A stretch of 64,000 bases of DNA from contig CAZXLJ010000002.1 in the NCBI GenBank assembly GCA_964641175.1, positions 6,325 through 70,324 of the forward strand, in the 5' to 3' direction. This DNA is from CAYNST01 sp964641175 (lineage in GTDB: Bacteria > Pseudomonadota > Gammaproteobacteria > Pseudomonadales > Cellvibrionaceae). Numbering within the stretch: the stretch's first letter is position 1; the number at the start of each line of letters is the position of its first letter. Below the pieces are notes generated by a model that was not told the origin of the DNA, ran no database searches, and saw only the letters and a list, made by a program, of their open reading frames with translations. Positions 44,311-53,393 of the stretch are shown one piece after another. The position numbers and the translations under genes are program-made.

Positions 44311-45928
44311 TTACATAGTTGTCTCTGGCTCAACCACCGTTGGCTCTGGCTCAACCACTGTTGTCTCTGGATCGATCACCACGACGGTGCCATCCTCGGC
44401 GATTTCGCAACCAGACGGCGGCGCGCTCGCTTCGAACGGTTTGGCGGTCCAGGTTCCAAGGCGATCTGCCTCACCAGCCAGCTCCGCCTCTACCTGTGCC
44501 CGTCTGGAGTCGATGAAGTTTAAAATCGATTGCAGTTCCCGGCTATCAGTACCGGCAATTGCGGCCATTTCCTGCGCTCGCGCCTTGATGGTTTCTTCAT
44601 TCCACACGGTATCGAGGATCTCGCGCAGACGGGTGTCATAGGCTGCACGGAACTCTTCGGATTGCCATAGTCGCTGCATCAGGGGACTTCCGCGATACAA
44701 GGAGGCAGGCGTCGCGTCACGGCCGAGAATGTAAGTGGCTCGGAAAGTTTGGTCGGTTCCCCATGGAATAAAGTAAAACCGGCCGTCGTCTGCATTCTTA
44801 TAGATATAGGCATTGTTGAGATGTGAGTTATAACCGTCCGCATGGCCAAGCAACGCTTCCATCACGGCGAAAGTTATAAAATTATCGAGATTGATGACTG
44901 CATCCATGGCCGCCCACAGATTACTGTCGTCGGTATTCATGGCCTCAACCACTGCGGTAAGGTCGGATCTGTCCAGGTCGTCTTCGTTGGTCTTTTTATC
45001 AAAATACGCAATTCTGGTAGGGGAAAATGCCGCCTCACCTTCATTTTCATAGAGATTCCCGGATTTGTTGCCAAAGCTGCGCTCAAGGAACGGCTTTTCG
45101 ATATCTTCAACGTGCGTATAGATGCCCAGATTCCTGCCTTGTGCCGTAACCTGCGCGAAATTACAGCGCGGGGCATGAACGCCGGCTTCCGCGAATACGG
45201 AATAAGACAGACATTGCTTGATCAGTGCGCGGTCCTGCACATTATTATTCAGCGTAAAACGGCGCTCCCCCTGAATGGTCCGGTCCTTGTAATCACCTTT
45301 GCCAAAATCGAGTTTGAGCGCGGGTTTGTAGGAATCGGAAGACCAGTTACCCTTCTTGCGGATCGACACCTGTTCGGCGGTATCGTTATTGACTGTAATT
45401 GTGGCTGTTTGCCAGGTATATCCGGGGAAACAGGGAGCACCTTCGCGCTCGTACTTTTCGCGACCGTCTTGCGCCACCAGATTCCAGTCTTCGGCTGTCA
45501 TCTGGATGTCAACGTAGAGTATGTAATTCAGATCGAACAGATCCGTTACGTTGGGTCTTTCAGGATCTACAGGATCTACAGGATCTACAGGATCTACAGG
45601 ATCTACAGGATCTACAGGATCTACNNNNNNNNNNNNNNNNNNNNNNNNNNNNNNNNNNNNNNNNNNNNNNNNNNNNNNNNNNNNNNNNNNNNNNNNNNNN
45701 NNNNNNNNNNNNNNNNNNNNNNNNAGGATTATTGTCGGGGTCGGCCGGAACTTCGTCGACAGGGTTACTACCGCCATCATCTGGATCGGTCGTTTTGCCG
45801 CCGCAGGCGGTCATTGTTCCTGCAATTAAAAGGCCGCACATCAGTCGCGAGGATAATTTCTTTAATGAGATGATTTTCCATTGACGGAGGTCAACAGTAT
45901 TTATTTCGTAAGAACCCATTTCATGCAT
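44311..45928 (-). CDS. CotH-family secreted kinase, lipoprotein, interrupted by assembly gap
   Basis: Two frames on either side of the 100-N gap belong to one gene; they are out of phase only because the gap length is arbitrary. The 5' part has a lipoprotein leader (LLIAGTMTAC) and an acidic linker (DPDDGGSNPVDEVPADPD). After the gap come seven V-D-P repeats and then the CotH domain. It contains VSIRKKGNWSS, ALKLDFGKGDY, FTLNNNVQDRALIKQCL, ARCNFAQVT-like PRCNFAQVT, NIYTHVEDIEK-like GIYTHVEDIEK and the FIPWGTDQTF segment. CotH proteins are atypical exported kinases that phosphorylate protein. The C-terminus repeats (E/D)-P-E-(T/P)-T-V-V. The start is uncertain: ATG 45928 or 45919 leaves an unusually long n-region. 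Confidence 0.85.
45562..45624 (-). repeat. Seven 9-bp repeats (Val-Asp-Pro linker) at a gap edge
   Basis: The unit aggatctac is repeated seven times exactly (63 bases) and encodes V-D-P on the minus strand. The array runs straight into the Ns, so the true copy number is unknown and the gap is most likely a collapsed tandem repeat. The other side of the gap starts aggattattg, which shares only the first five bases with the unit. Confidence 0.95.
45625..45724. other. Assembly gap (100 N) inside the CotH gene
   Basis: A placeholder run of 100 Ns. Because 100 is not a multiple of three, the coding frames on either side appear shifted. The surrounding repeat suggests that reads could not span the array. 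Confidence 0.97.
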
Positions 45929-46210
45929 CCAAAACTTGGTTGGTGAATTTCACTCATGCTACGCCGTTGTGCGCAACACAGATCGAATTATGCGTTCGTC
46001 GCGGTGCTTCCGGTTGCAGACACACCTCCTCTATGACTTTTATGGTTACGGCTTCACCTTTTCGCTCAAGGGCGCGTAACATGATCTGAATTTGAAATCT
46101 TTTATTATTTGAAACCACCGCTCTTTAAGCGGAAGCAGTGTCCTTTCGATTAAGCTGCGGCTGGCCAATCCCGGCCAGGTAAAACTGAAACCTGACAAGA
46201 AGATCCAATC

Positions 46211-47263
46211 ATGTCGAAATTATCCGATCCAATTAAAATTGGAGAATTCCAGCTCCGCAACCGAATCATCATGGCACCGCTCACTCGGTGCCGAGCTGAT
46301 GAACGCCGTATTCCCGGTGCACTGGCACGTGAATATTACCGCCAGCGCGCCAGTGCCGGCATGATCATTACCGAAGCGACTTCAGTCGCACCCATGGGAG
46401 TCGGCTACCCCAATACACCCGGTATCTGGTCGGATGAACAGGTCGACGGCTGGCGGAAGATCACAGAAGCCGTGCACGCGGCCAACGGGACAATCCTTTT
46501 ACAGCTATGGCATGTGGGGAGAATATCCGATCCGGTGTATCTTGATGGTCACCAGCCGGTAGCGCCCAGCGCCATACGCCCCAAAGGTCATGTCAGCCTC
46601 ATTCGACCAAAAAGAGAGTTTGTCATACCCAGACAGCTGGCGACCGAAGAATTGCCTGAAATTGTGGACGCTTTCAAACGCGGAGCCGAAAATGCAAGGA
46701 AAGCGGGCTTCGACGGTGTTGAGATTCACGGCGCCAACGGCTACCTGCTTGACCAGTTTCTACAGAGCAGCACAAACACTAGAACGGATTCATATGGCGG
46801 GTCGCTCGAAAATCGTGCTCGGTTTATGCTCGAGGTCACTGATGCCGTGTTAACGGTTTGGCCGGCTGGCCGAGTCGGGATGCATTTGGCGCCACGAGCG
46901 GACAGCCATGATATGGGTGATGAACATCGCGCCGACACTTTTAGTTATGTGGCAAAGGAATTGGGCAAACGCAAGCTCGCCTTCCTTTGCGCGCGCGAGT
47001 ACGCCGCGGCAGACAGCCTCGCTTCCCGGCTGAAGCGGGATTTCGGAGGGATCTATATCGCCAATGAAAAATTTGATCAGAATCTGGCCGAACAATGGCT
47101 CGCAGAAAATCGAGCGGATGCCGTCGCTTTCGGCACGCTATTCATTGCAAATCCCGATCTACCGGAAAGATTCGCACAACGGGCACCTTTGAACGAGGTG
47201 AGGCCGGAGCTATTCTACGCACCGGGTCCGGAAGGTTATATCGATTACCCTTTCCTCAAATAG
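46211..47263 (+). CDS. Old yellow enzyme-type alkene reductase
   Basis: A 350-residue FMN flavoprotein. The N-terminus (IGEFQLRNRIIMAPLTRCRA), the catalytic His region VEIHGANGYLLDQFLQ and the following SYGGSLENRARF are classic for NemA-type enzymes. It reduces activated alkenes or nitro compounds with NADPH. The FMN-phosphate region normally written G-A-G is I-A-N-E-K here, a deviation, while the nearby DAVAFGTLFIANPDLPER is normal. It lies between the CotH and dikinase-like genes but on the opposite strand, so probably in its own transcript. Confidence 0.9.
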   Translation: MSKLSDPIKIGEFQLRNRIIMAPLTRCRADERRIPGALAREYYRQRASAGMIITEATSVAPMGVGYPNTPGIWSDEQVDGWRKITEAVHAANGTILLQLWHVGRISDPVYLDGHQPVAPSAIRPKGHVSLIRPKREFVIPRQLATEELPEIVDAFKRGAENARKAGFDGVEIHGANGYLLDQFLQSSTNTRTDSYGGSLENRARFMLEVTDAVLTVWPAGRVGMHLAPRADSHDMGDEHRADTFSYVAKELGKRKLAFLCAREYAAADSLASRLKRDFGGIYIANEKFDQNLAEQWLAENRADAVAFGTLFIANPDLPERFAQRAPLNEVRPELFYAPGPEGYIDYPFLK

Positions 47264-47314
47264 CAGGCAGCCTGTCCGTATCCCGGGTGCAAAGCGAAAG
47301 TTCAAGCGCTCCCA

Positions 47315-47971
47315 TTACCGGTCCGCGACCTGGGAGGCCACGTTTTCTGGCACCGCGACTGCACCAACTGCCACGGTGGCCGGTGGTTCGACCTTGGCGC
47401 ACATCGCGGCTACCCTGACATCGGCGATATTCGTGCCTGCGTTGATGCCTTGAACTATCCAGCTTTGTACACCAGTGCTTTCATCGATGATCAGGGAAGA
47501 GTCCATCACCCGGAAATCCGCCGGGTCACCATCGTTGCCTGAGATGACCTGGCTGGCAGAGATAGCATAGTCTCCGGATTCGCAGATGGACCTTACATAC
47601 GCGTAATCTCCAGGTAATACAAAGCGCTGGTCTTGCCGTGCCACATAAAACCCGGCGATGCTTCCCCTGCAGTTGTCGACGGTGACCGCGAGCTCCTGAA
47701 CCCACTCTCCGATGACAAGCGTGCCGGTGCATTGCGGTCGATGTGGAATATTGCTTGATCTGACCTCAAAGGCACCGACATGATCTGCCTGGCCAAGAAG
47801 ATCGCCCTGCCACCGGATCGCCGCAAATGGTGGCGCGCCGACGCCACGGATTCGCACCGAATTGTCAGTGATCTCGGCCTGGCTTACGGATGTTGCTGAA
47901 GCGGGGCCTGCCGCGGCAAGCCCCGCAATCGCGGGCAATAAGAGGAAACTGGCTGTAAATCGGTTTTTCAT
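47315..47971 (-). CDS. Exported protein of unknown function next to the dikinase-like gene
   Basis: 218 residues. A signal peptide (LLLPAIAGLAAAGPASA) is followed by a beta-rich segment (EITDNSVRIRGVGAPPFAAI) of the kind found in IPT-like or Ig-like folds. Two possible disulfides lie around PQCTGTL/VDNCRG and RSICESG/AAMCAK. I do not recognise the family. It is downstream of the glucan-dikinase-like gene on the same strand with about 210 bp between, so shared expression is possible. Confidence 0.7.
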   Translation of the reverse strand: MKNRFTASFLLLPAIAGLAAAGPASATSVSQAEITDNSVRIRGVGAPPFAAIRWQGDLLGQADHVGAFEVRSSNIPHRPQCTGTLVIGEWVQELAVTVDNCRGSIAGFYVARQDQRFVLPGDYAYVRSICESGDYAISASQVISGNDGDPADFRVMDSSLIIDESTGVQSWIVQGINAGTNIADVRVAAMCAKVEPPATVAVGAVAVPENVASQVADR

Positions 47972-48182
47972 GAAAAGTAGTCCGAGAGCTTTTCTGTTAC
48001 TCCATAGAGCGACGAGCTAAAACTGCGGAGACTTCGATTGCACAATGCCCGTAAACAGCAGGGTTATTTTCAGAATAGACCCAATCGCGGATCACGCAAT
48101 ATATGGGCTGGGCCGCCCGGCAAAGGATGGGCGCGGGCGGCAACTGACGGGGGTTAGGGCCGTTGACAACAGTCAGTGTCGA

Positions 48183-51131
48183 TCAGATCTCGCGGCAATC
48201 CTCGGGAACACCTCGGTTAATCAATGGAAAAGGTCGGGCCTGCTTGATAAGTAACTGGCGTTGCTCGCCGAGAAACTTGAATTCGGTTTCCATGGTGAAC
48301 CATCGGTTCTCATTGAAGGGGTCCATTTGCGCCTTGAAATGCGACTGAATGGCCTCCATGGCACAGGCCAGCCCGCGGATTTCCGTCGCCGATATGACCG
48401 TGCCTTCAAGCAGGCTGCTATGGCTGTGATAAGTCAAGCGTGGTGTACGGGGCGGCCACTGGTAGATTACCTGCTCCGTAACAACGCCCGGCGCGGGATT
48501 GGTTACACTCGCCTCTCCGACCTGGGTGTTAACGAAGTACTGGTCCGCCCGAGTGAGGTCGAGAATGTTACGGGCAATTGCAACACCATTGGCCCTTTCG
48601 TTCCGGAATGCCCGATGTACCAGCACCGCCATTGCAACCTGTGATTGGTCCACATTGGCATAGCTCCGCTCCTCGAAAGCACGAAGATTCCACAAGCTTG
48701 CCCAGACGGCGCGTATAGCGTCATCAATCCGGCGCTCATCATCCCCAATAGCGGCGCTGAGTGAGTCGTACAAGCCGGCGCCATTGAACGTCGACAGATC
48801 TTCAGTGTTGCTGCTGCTGCGAAACCGTACACGTTCACTTCCGAAGCGTTCTTGTAGCCGCGATTCAACGTCCCGCAGCAGTTGCGTATCCACGGGGTGT
48901 TCCAGAATCATCTGTTGGACAGAAAGAAGTGTTAGCCGGCGATAGTCCAGATCCGTCTTGAAGATCTCTGATTGCATCTCCTGCTCCAGATATCCCCCCG
49001 CCCCGCTGCCCGCCAAATGCTCAAGATAAAATGACATCGGAATTGCAAACGCATCTTCCGGCAAATCAAATACAACTCCTTCACTACAGCTCGACGCTGC
49101 CGGAGTTACCCGGTACAGCTCGGCCAATTGCGCGGCCTTGGCGCCAATTGCCGGCAAGGTATCCAGGCTTGCGTCCCTCAGGTCAACCAGCGCCCTGGTT
49201 GTGTTGTCGAGCCGGGGGGTCAGGATTTCCGGCACTTGTCCGGATCCCGCCCAGTAGTCCTCCGCTTCCGCCAGGCTTGCCTCTCTAAAGGTGTAGCCAC
49301 CTGACGTCACCTCAAAGCGGACCAGTTTACCGAGCAAGGGCTGTATCAGTGGATCCCGGTGCGCATCGGGCAATGCCAGATTTGGGGTTCCTCGTCCCTG
49401 GCTCAGGACGTTCACATGAGCCAGGGGAGTCTGGAATGCCTCGGTGACAAGACCACCCACGAAATCAATGTCATTCGGCACATCGTTTGTAATCACAATC
49501 ACTCGCGGTCCAAGAATCGCGCTACCCAGATCTTCCGTAGGGATGAATTGCAGAGTCCCGTAGGCGACACCTGGAGCAAGTGTCTGCATCAGCACGTTCT
49601 GAAAAGGAGCGTTCGGCCCGACGACGGGCAGTGAGCCTTCAATCTCCCTGGCCCGATTGATCTGCCCCGCATTCTGCGGGCGTAATGCCCACTGCAAAGG
49701 GTTCTGCGTGCGCACGACAGCGGTAAAAAATGCGTACCGCATTTGTTCGGGCGTAATCGCATCAGCCGGGGTAAATTCCACTGCGTGAATATTGGCGTTG
49801 GCATGCTTTGAAAGTGTTCCCAAATGGTACCGTCGCGTTGTCGTGTTGTAATAATTTTCTTGAGAAAAAATCAGCCAGCCTTCATTGAACTGCTGTTCCT
49901 GAACCGGGTCGCAGCGATCCAGCGGAGGATCCTGGTCGATAATTTCTCGCACAAACGAGTAATGCAACGGCCAGCGCCGGGCGCTGAGATAATGGACAGC
50001 GCTGCCGCTTTGCAGATCAATCACGAACTTTACAGACTCCATCCCCGCAAGACCGCTGCCGTCAGCCAGTTTCGAAAAATCACCCGGCGTATACAGGCCG
50101 CGCGTGCGATCACCAATTTCTCGCGTTGCGAGAATCTCGCAAACGTTGACAGCACCGGGTGAAGTATTTGTGCAGAACTGAAGGGCGAAGGGATAACCCG
50201 GAGTGCGCGCCAGTGCCGCCCCCGATGGCCAATACATGAAGGGTATCTGATCGACAACGATTTCTGAGGAGCGCTCAAACAGGACTGCGGCCCCTTCATT
50301 CAAGGGTTGCTGGATAATCGACGCGACATCTGCTTCGGAAAGCGGAATAGCAATTACCTCCCCCGGCATCAAAGTCATAGCGGGCATCGCCAGACTTTTC
50401 AGTTCGGCAGGCGGTGGCATATCTTCCAGCGGTGATAATCGGGTAAGCGCTAAAGTAAATTCGCCCAGATCTCTGGCTTCATCACCAAGGTTGATAATTT
50501 CAATAAAATCTGCTGGAAGCAGCGCAATTTCATTGATGGCAAGGCCGCCCGGCACCACTGGTTGCGGCCACGAAGTTTCGGGAAATGATTCAAATCGAAT
50601 ATCGTCATTAACTCCCGGTGTTGCTGTGCTTTGACAGTTGTCGCCATTCGGTCTGTTCGGGCTCGTGTAGCGACATACTGCCAATTCTTTGCCGTCTATT
50701 CCGAACCGTGTATATGCCTGGTTTTGTTCCAGCTTGGGTACTGATACCTGGTCAATTACTGCGCCCGTCGCGTCGAATATGGAAAGCACCTCACCACTAC
50801 TGCTTAACTTGAACGGAAGATGGCGATCTCCCTGTTCTGGCGAATCATCCGCGAACAATACAATTACCTCACCGGGTTGAAGACGTATGCCGGGCAATGC
50901 CGCAGGCTCGCCGCCGCTATCGGTTAAATTGAACCCCGACAGATCAACGGCCTGAGAACCGGCATTAATAATTTCCAGCCAGTCGTCCAGTTCCCCATAT
51001 TCATCGACATAGACGCCGTCGTTGCTGGTGACGACTTCATTGATCAAGACCGTCGAGGCAGGAAGCCCGGCGCCGCACGCGCAAAGCCAGGTTGCAACCG
51101 CTGGAAGAAATATTCGGAATGGACGAAACAT
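48183..51131 (-). CDS. Exported LTD-phosphohistidine-ATP-grasp protein, glucan water dikinase-like
   Basis: 982 residues. The leader MFRPFRIFLPAVATWLCAC carries a lipobox-like LCAC, so the protein should leave the cytoplasm. Two lamin-tail domains follow (about 25-165, e.g. EYGELDDWLEIINAGSQAVD, and about 190-320, DFIEIINLGDEARDLGEF). After an unassigned middle region comes a swivelling phosphohistidine domain with His572 in TPLAHVNVLSQGRGTPN. A PPDK-type ATP-grasp domain then runs to near the end, with RFRSSSNTEDL, GAGLYDS, VWASLWNLRAF, MAVLVHRAF and the closing IKQARPF. This His-then-ATP order and these motifs resemble plant glucan water dikinase (GAGLYDS, VWASL, MAVLV), not PEP synthase. 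There is no PEP-binding barrel. It may phosphorylate a polysaccharide, or be a catalytically silent binder. Confidence 0.85.
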   Translation of the reverse strand: MFRPFRIFLPAVATWLCACGAGLPASTVLINEVVTSNDGVYVDEYGELDDWLEIINAGSQAVDLSGFNLTDSGGEPAALPGIRLQPGEVIVLFADDSPEQGDRHLPFKLSSSGEVLSIFDATGAVIDQVSVPKLEQNQAYTRFGIDGKELAVCRYTSPNRPNGDNCQSTATPGVNDDIRFESFPETSWPQPVVPGGLAINEIALLPADFIEIINLGDEARDLGEFTLALTRLSPLEDMPPPAELKSLAMPAMTLMPGEVIAIPLSEADVASIIQQPLNEGAAVLFERSSEIVVDQIPFMYWPSGAALARTPGYPFALQFCTNTSPGAVNVCEILATREIGDRTRGLYTPGDFSKLADGSGLAGMESVKFVIDLQSGSAVHYLSARRWPLHYSFVREIIDQDPPLDRCDPVQEQQFNEGWLIFSQENYYNTTTRRYHLGTLSKHANANIHAVEFTPADAITPEQMRYAFFTAVVRTQNPLQWALRPQNAGQINRAREIEGSLPVVGPNAPFQNVLMQTLAPGVAYGTLQFIPTEDLGSAILGPRVIVITNDVPNDIDFVGGLVTEAFQTPLAHVNVLSQGRGTPNLALPDAHRDPLIQPLLGKLVRFEVTSGGYTFREASLAEAEDYWAGSGQVPEILTPRLDNTTRALVDLRDASLDTLPAIGAKAAQLAELYRVTPAASSCSEGVVFDLPEDAFAIPMSFYLEHLAGSGAGGYLEQEMQSEIFKTDLDYRRLTLLSVQQMILEHPVDTQLLRDVESRLQERFGSERVRFRSSSNTEDLSTFNGAGLYDSLSAAIGDDERRIDDAIRAVWASLWNLRAFEERSYANVDQSQVAMAVLVHRAFRNERANGVAIARNILDLTRADQYFVNTQVGEASVTNPAPGVVTEQVIYQWPPRTPRLTYHSHSSLLEGTVISATEIRGLACAMEAIQSHFKAQMDPFNENRWFTMETEFKFLGEQRQLLIKQARPFPLINRGVPEDCREI

Positions 51132-51281
51132 GGAGCGCTACCGTTATTGTTTCGCCCGGTTTGTACCACTCGTCGAAGGAATTGCAAAGATGGAATATGT
51201 AACTAAAGGTAAAAGCGTGACGCCGTCGGATAAAGCCGATCTGTATCAGTCGTAAAGTATTATCAACGGCAAGAGTGCGCG

Positions 51282-51704
51282 TTATGGACAAATCAGCGAT
51301 GGTTTGCCGGCTTTATGTCTCAGCCAGTTTACGGACGCAAATACCGTTGGTCGCCGGATTAACCAATGACCCAAACGATGAGTGCCCGGAGCATCCAGAA
51401 GCACCAACCCAAACAGGATGGTCAGAATGCCTTGCCCCGGTAGCACGAGCATGAGGAGGCCCATGAATAATAATAAGATACCCGCGATACGTCGAACGAT
51501 TTGAATCGCCATCCGGACCGCTAATGAATCAGGGGAAGAATTGCTTGTCTGGCTTTTATTACTAACGAAATAATCCGGTGGAACGCGCACCGCAATGACG
51601 GGCACGGCGACCAAAGTGAGTATAAAGGTAACAGCGGAGCATAAAGCCAACGCAGCGACTACTACCTCGTGGTGTTGTATCCAGTCCAGCATCGAGAAAC
51701 TCAT
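51282..51704 (-). CDS. Small membrane protein with a PGPGW-like segment
   Basis: 140 residues from ATG 51702-51704; a longer frame to GTG 51749 is possible, and neither has a good ribosome site. One hydrophobic helix near the start (VVVAALALCSAVTFILTLVA), a polar stretch, then a pair of helices containing GLLMLVLPGQGILTILFGLV. The LPGQG turn resembles the PGPGW family of putative transmembrane proteins. Function is unknown. Confidence 0.6.
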   Translation of the reverse strand: MSFSMLDWIQHHEVVVAALALCSAVTFILTLVAVPVIAVRVPPDYFVSNKSQTSNSSPDSLAVRMAIQIVRRIAGILLLFMGLLMLVLPGQGILTILFGLVLLDAPGTHRLGHWLIRRPTVFASVNWLRHKAGKPSLICP

Positions 51705-52046
51705 GGGTAAAACAGTAAATACGAGCTCCGGCGCACGCGCGTTCACCAAATGGGTTAACCGCGATTCGTTTTTAATATAAAAAATTGGGTAACGGCGGAA
51801 TCAAAAGTAAATCGTCTTTCCGACTCAGATTAAAACCCGTAGCGGTCGCTCAAGAAGAATGATAGGTTGGCATATCAATAAGAACGACAAGTCGATGAAA
51901 TAGCCGACGTTATAACTTTTCATAGAGTCACCTTGACAATTTCACGAAAGCGCGACATGCTCGAATTATCGGCATATGACCAGCTCACATTCGGATGCGA
52001 ATCCTGATCGCGCCGAACGACCGGAGACTGGAGGCTTTAGGTTGAT
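51705..52046. other. Intergenic region upstream of the TonB-like gene
   Basis: About 340 bases. It holds a perfect -35 hexamer TTGACA at 51933-51938 with a weak -10 (CATGCT, 51956-51961, spacing 17). This could drive the TonB-like gene 86 bases later. Nothing else recognisable was seen. Confidence 0.35.
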
Positions 52047-53210
52047 ATGAAAATAAAGAAATTACTGAATCAAATCACTTGGCTCACCGTTGTACTAGTC
52101 TGGGCAACACCCGGTTTTTGCGCGACGCAGATGAACGGTATCGCGAGTTATAACCGTTTCGGGCAAGAGCAATTCCTCGTTGCGGTTTTTTCGGATCGAG
52201 CAGGAATTGACTCCGCGGAAATGCTGAAGTCGGATGGCAGCAAAGCATTGGAACTGCGCATAGTCGACGACCGTATCTTCCCGCGCCGGTTCCAGCGTAT
52301 GTGGATTGAAGGTCTGGCCATCAATTGCAGTGACAGTGAGCTGGAAAACCATGCATCCAACATGGCCGATTTCAGCAACATGCTCAATGTTCAATTGCGT
52401 GCGGGGGATCTTTTTCGGGTCGAGAGAGATTCTGTCGAGTCCATGACAGTCTTTCTCAACGGTACGCGTCTGGGCGGAATAAGTAATGGAAAGTTTTTTG
52501 ATTTACTGTTGAGGTCCTGGATTGGTTCCGTCCCGTTGTCGGCTGAATTGCAGGAAAGCCTGCAATCCAAAGGCGAAGGGTTGAACGCTCTACGAGATCG
52601 GTTCGCATCAATCAATCCCGCCCCTGAGCGCGTTGAAGCGGTGGCCGCCGCTATCGCTGATCGGGATCAGATCGCCAAGACCTCGCCAGCCGCCAGGGCA
52701 GCACCGGTGGCTGGCCCTGTCAAAGCCGCGAGCGCTGCTGTTGCCGACTCAGGGACCAAAGCGTCGCCGCCAGCCGGTCCAACACAGAACACGGCAGCGA
52801 TCGCCTCAACAGCGGCTCCGCGTCCTCAGGCTGAACCAGTCGAAGTGATCACTAGTCTCGACACCGATACCGTGGTGCTGCCGGCCAGCGCTGAAACGGC
52901 GGTTAGTGCCGCCAGCGTCCTGATGGAACAACGATACATATCGCAATTGACCCGTTGGACCCAGCGTTTTGCCAAATACCCCAAGCGTGCTTTGCGCCGC
53001 AACCAGGAGGGCACTGTGCAGGTCACCGTGACGGTCAATCGTCATGGTTCGTTGACTGATGTTCAACTGGCAGAAGCGTCCAGACACGAATGGCTGAATG
53101 ATGCGGCGAAAGATGCCGTGGAAAGCGCCAGCCCCTTCCCCCCAATGCCAACTGACCTGGTAGATGACGAATTCCAGTTTACCGTCCCTGTGGTTTTCAA
53201 ATTGTTTTAA
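52047..53210 (+). CDS. TonB C-terminal domain protein with exported N-terminal domain
   Basis: 387 residues. The N-terminus is a cleavable-looking signal peptide (WLTVVLVWATPGFCA) rather than the long-lived anchor of TonB. Residues about 28-190 resemble a chalcone-isomerase-like periplasmic domain (RMWIEGLAINCSD, MTVFLNGTRLGGISNGKFFD). An Ala/Pro-rich linker (about 195-275) leads to a TonB C-terminal domain (RYPKRAL-like YPKRALRRNQEGTVQVTVTV and PFPPMPTDL). It may take energy from ExbBD only indirectly, or serve as a periplasmic TonB-box binder. No exbB/exbD is nearby. An intrinsic terminator follows at 53226. Confidence 0.82.
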   Translation: MKIKKLLNQITWLTVVLVWATPGFCATQMNGIASYNRFGQEQFLVAVFSDRAGIDSAEMLKSDGSKALELRIVDDRIFPRRFQRMWIEGLAINCSDSELENHASNMADFSNMLNVQLRAGDLFRVERDSVESMTVFLNGTRLGGISNGKFFDLLLRSWIGSVPLSAELQESLQSKGEGLNALRDRFASINPAPERVEAVAAAIADRDQIAKTSPAARAAPVAGPVKAASAAVADSGTKASPPAGPTQNTAAIASTAAPRPQAEPVEVITSLDTDTVVLPASAETAVSAASVLMEQRYISQLTRWTQRFAKYPKRALRRNQEGTVQVTVTVNRHGSLTDVQLAEASRHEWLNDAAKDAVESASPFPPMPTDLVDDEFQFTVPVVFKLF

Positions 53211-53225
53211 TGACGAGTATTTCGA

Positions 53226-53253
53226 AGCGCTCCAAATTGGGGCGCTCGCTTTT
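53226..53253 (+). terminator. Intrinsic terminator after the TonB-like gene
   Basis: AGCGCTCC-aaatt-GGGGCGCT forms an 8-bp stem (one G-T pair), followed by CGCTTTT. It begins 16 bases after the stop codon. Confidence 0.7.
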
Positions 53254-53338
53254 GATAGTGCACCGTATTAGATCGCATGATCGCCTCGTTTTAGAACACA
53301 GCTCAGGTTTTTCGTTGATATTACTCATGTTTATTTTG

Positions 53339-53355
53339 GGGCACGCTCGTTGCAT
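53339..53355 (+). promoter_or_regulatory. Sigma-54 (-24/-12) promoter of amtB
   Basis: GGGCAC-gctcg-TTGCAT matches the RpoN consensus TGGCAC-N5-TTGCW at all but the first base. It has GG at -24 and GC at -12, ten bases apart. It is 39 bases ahead of the amtB ATG. A single NtrC-like half site TGCACC lies at 53259-53264. Nitrogen control of amtB through NtrC and sigma-54 is well known. Confidence 0.8.
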
Positions 53356-53393
53356 AGGCGGGCACCAACAATAATCTTTGTGAGTTTTCAACA

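Noticed and set aside
45560..45928. Frame ending in R-S-C repeats
   Set aside because: This is the 5' end of the CotH gene read out of phase after the arbitrary 100-N gap. The true continuation is the V-D-P frame.
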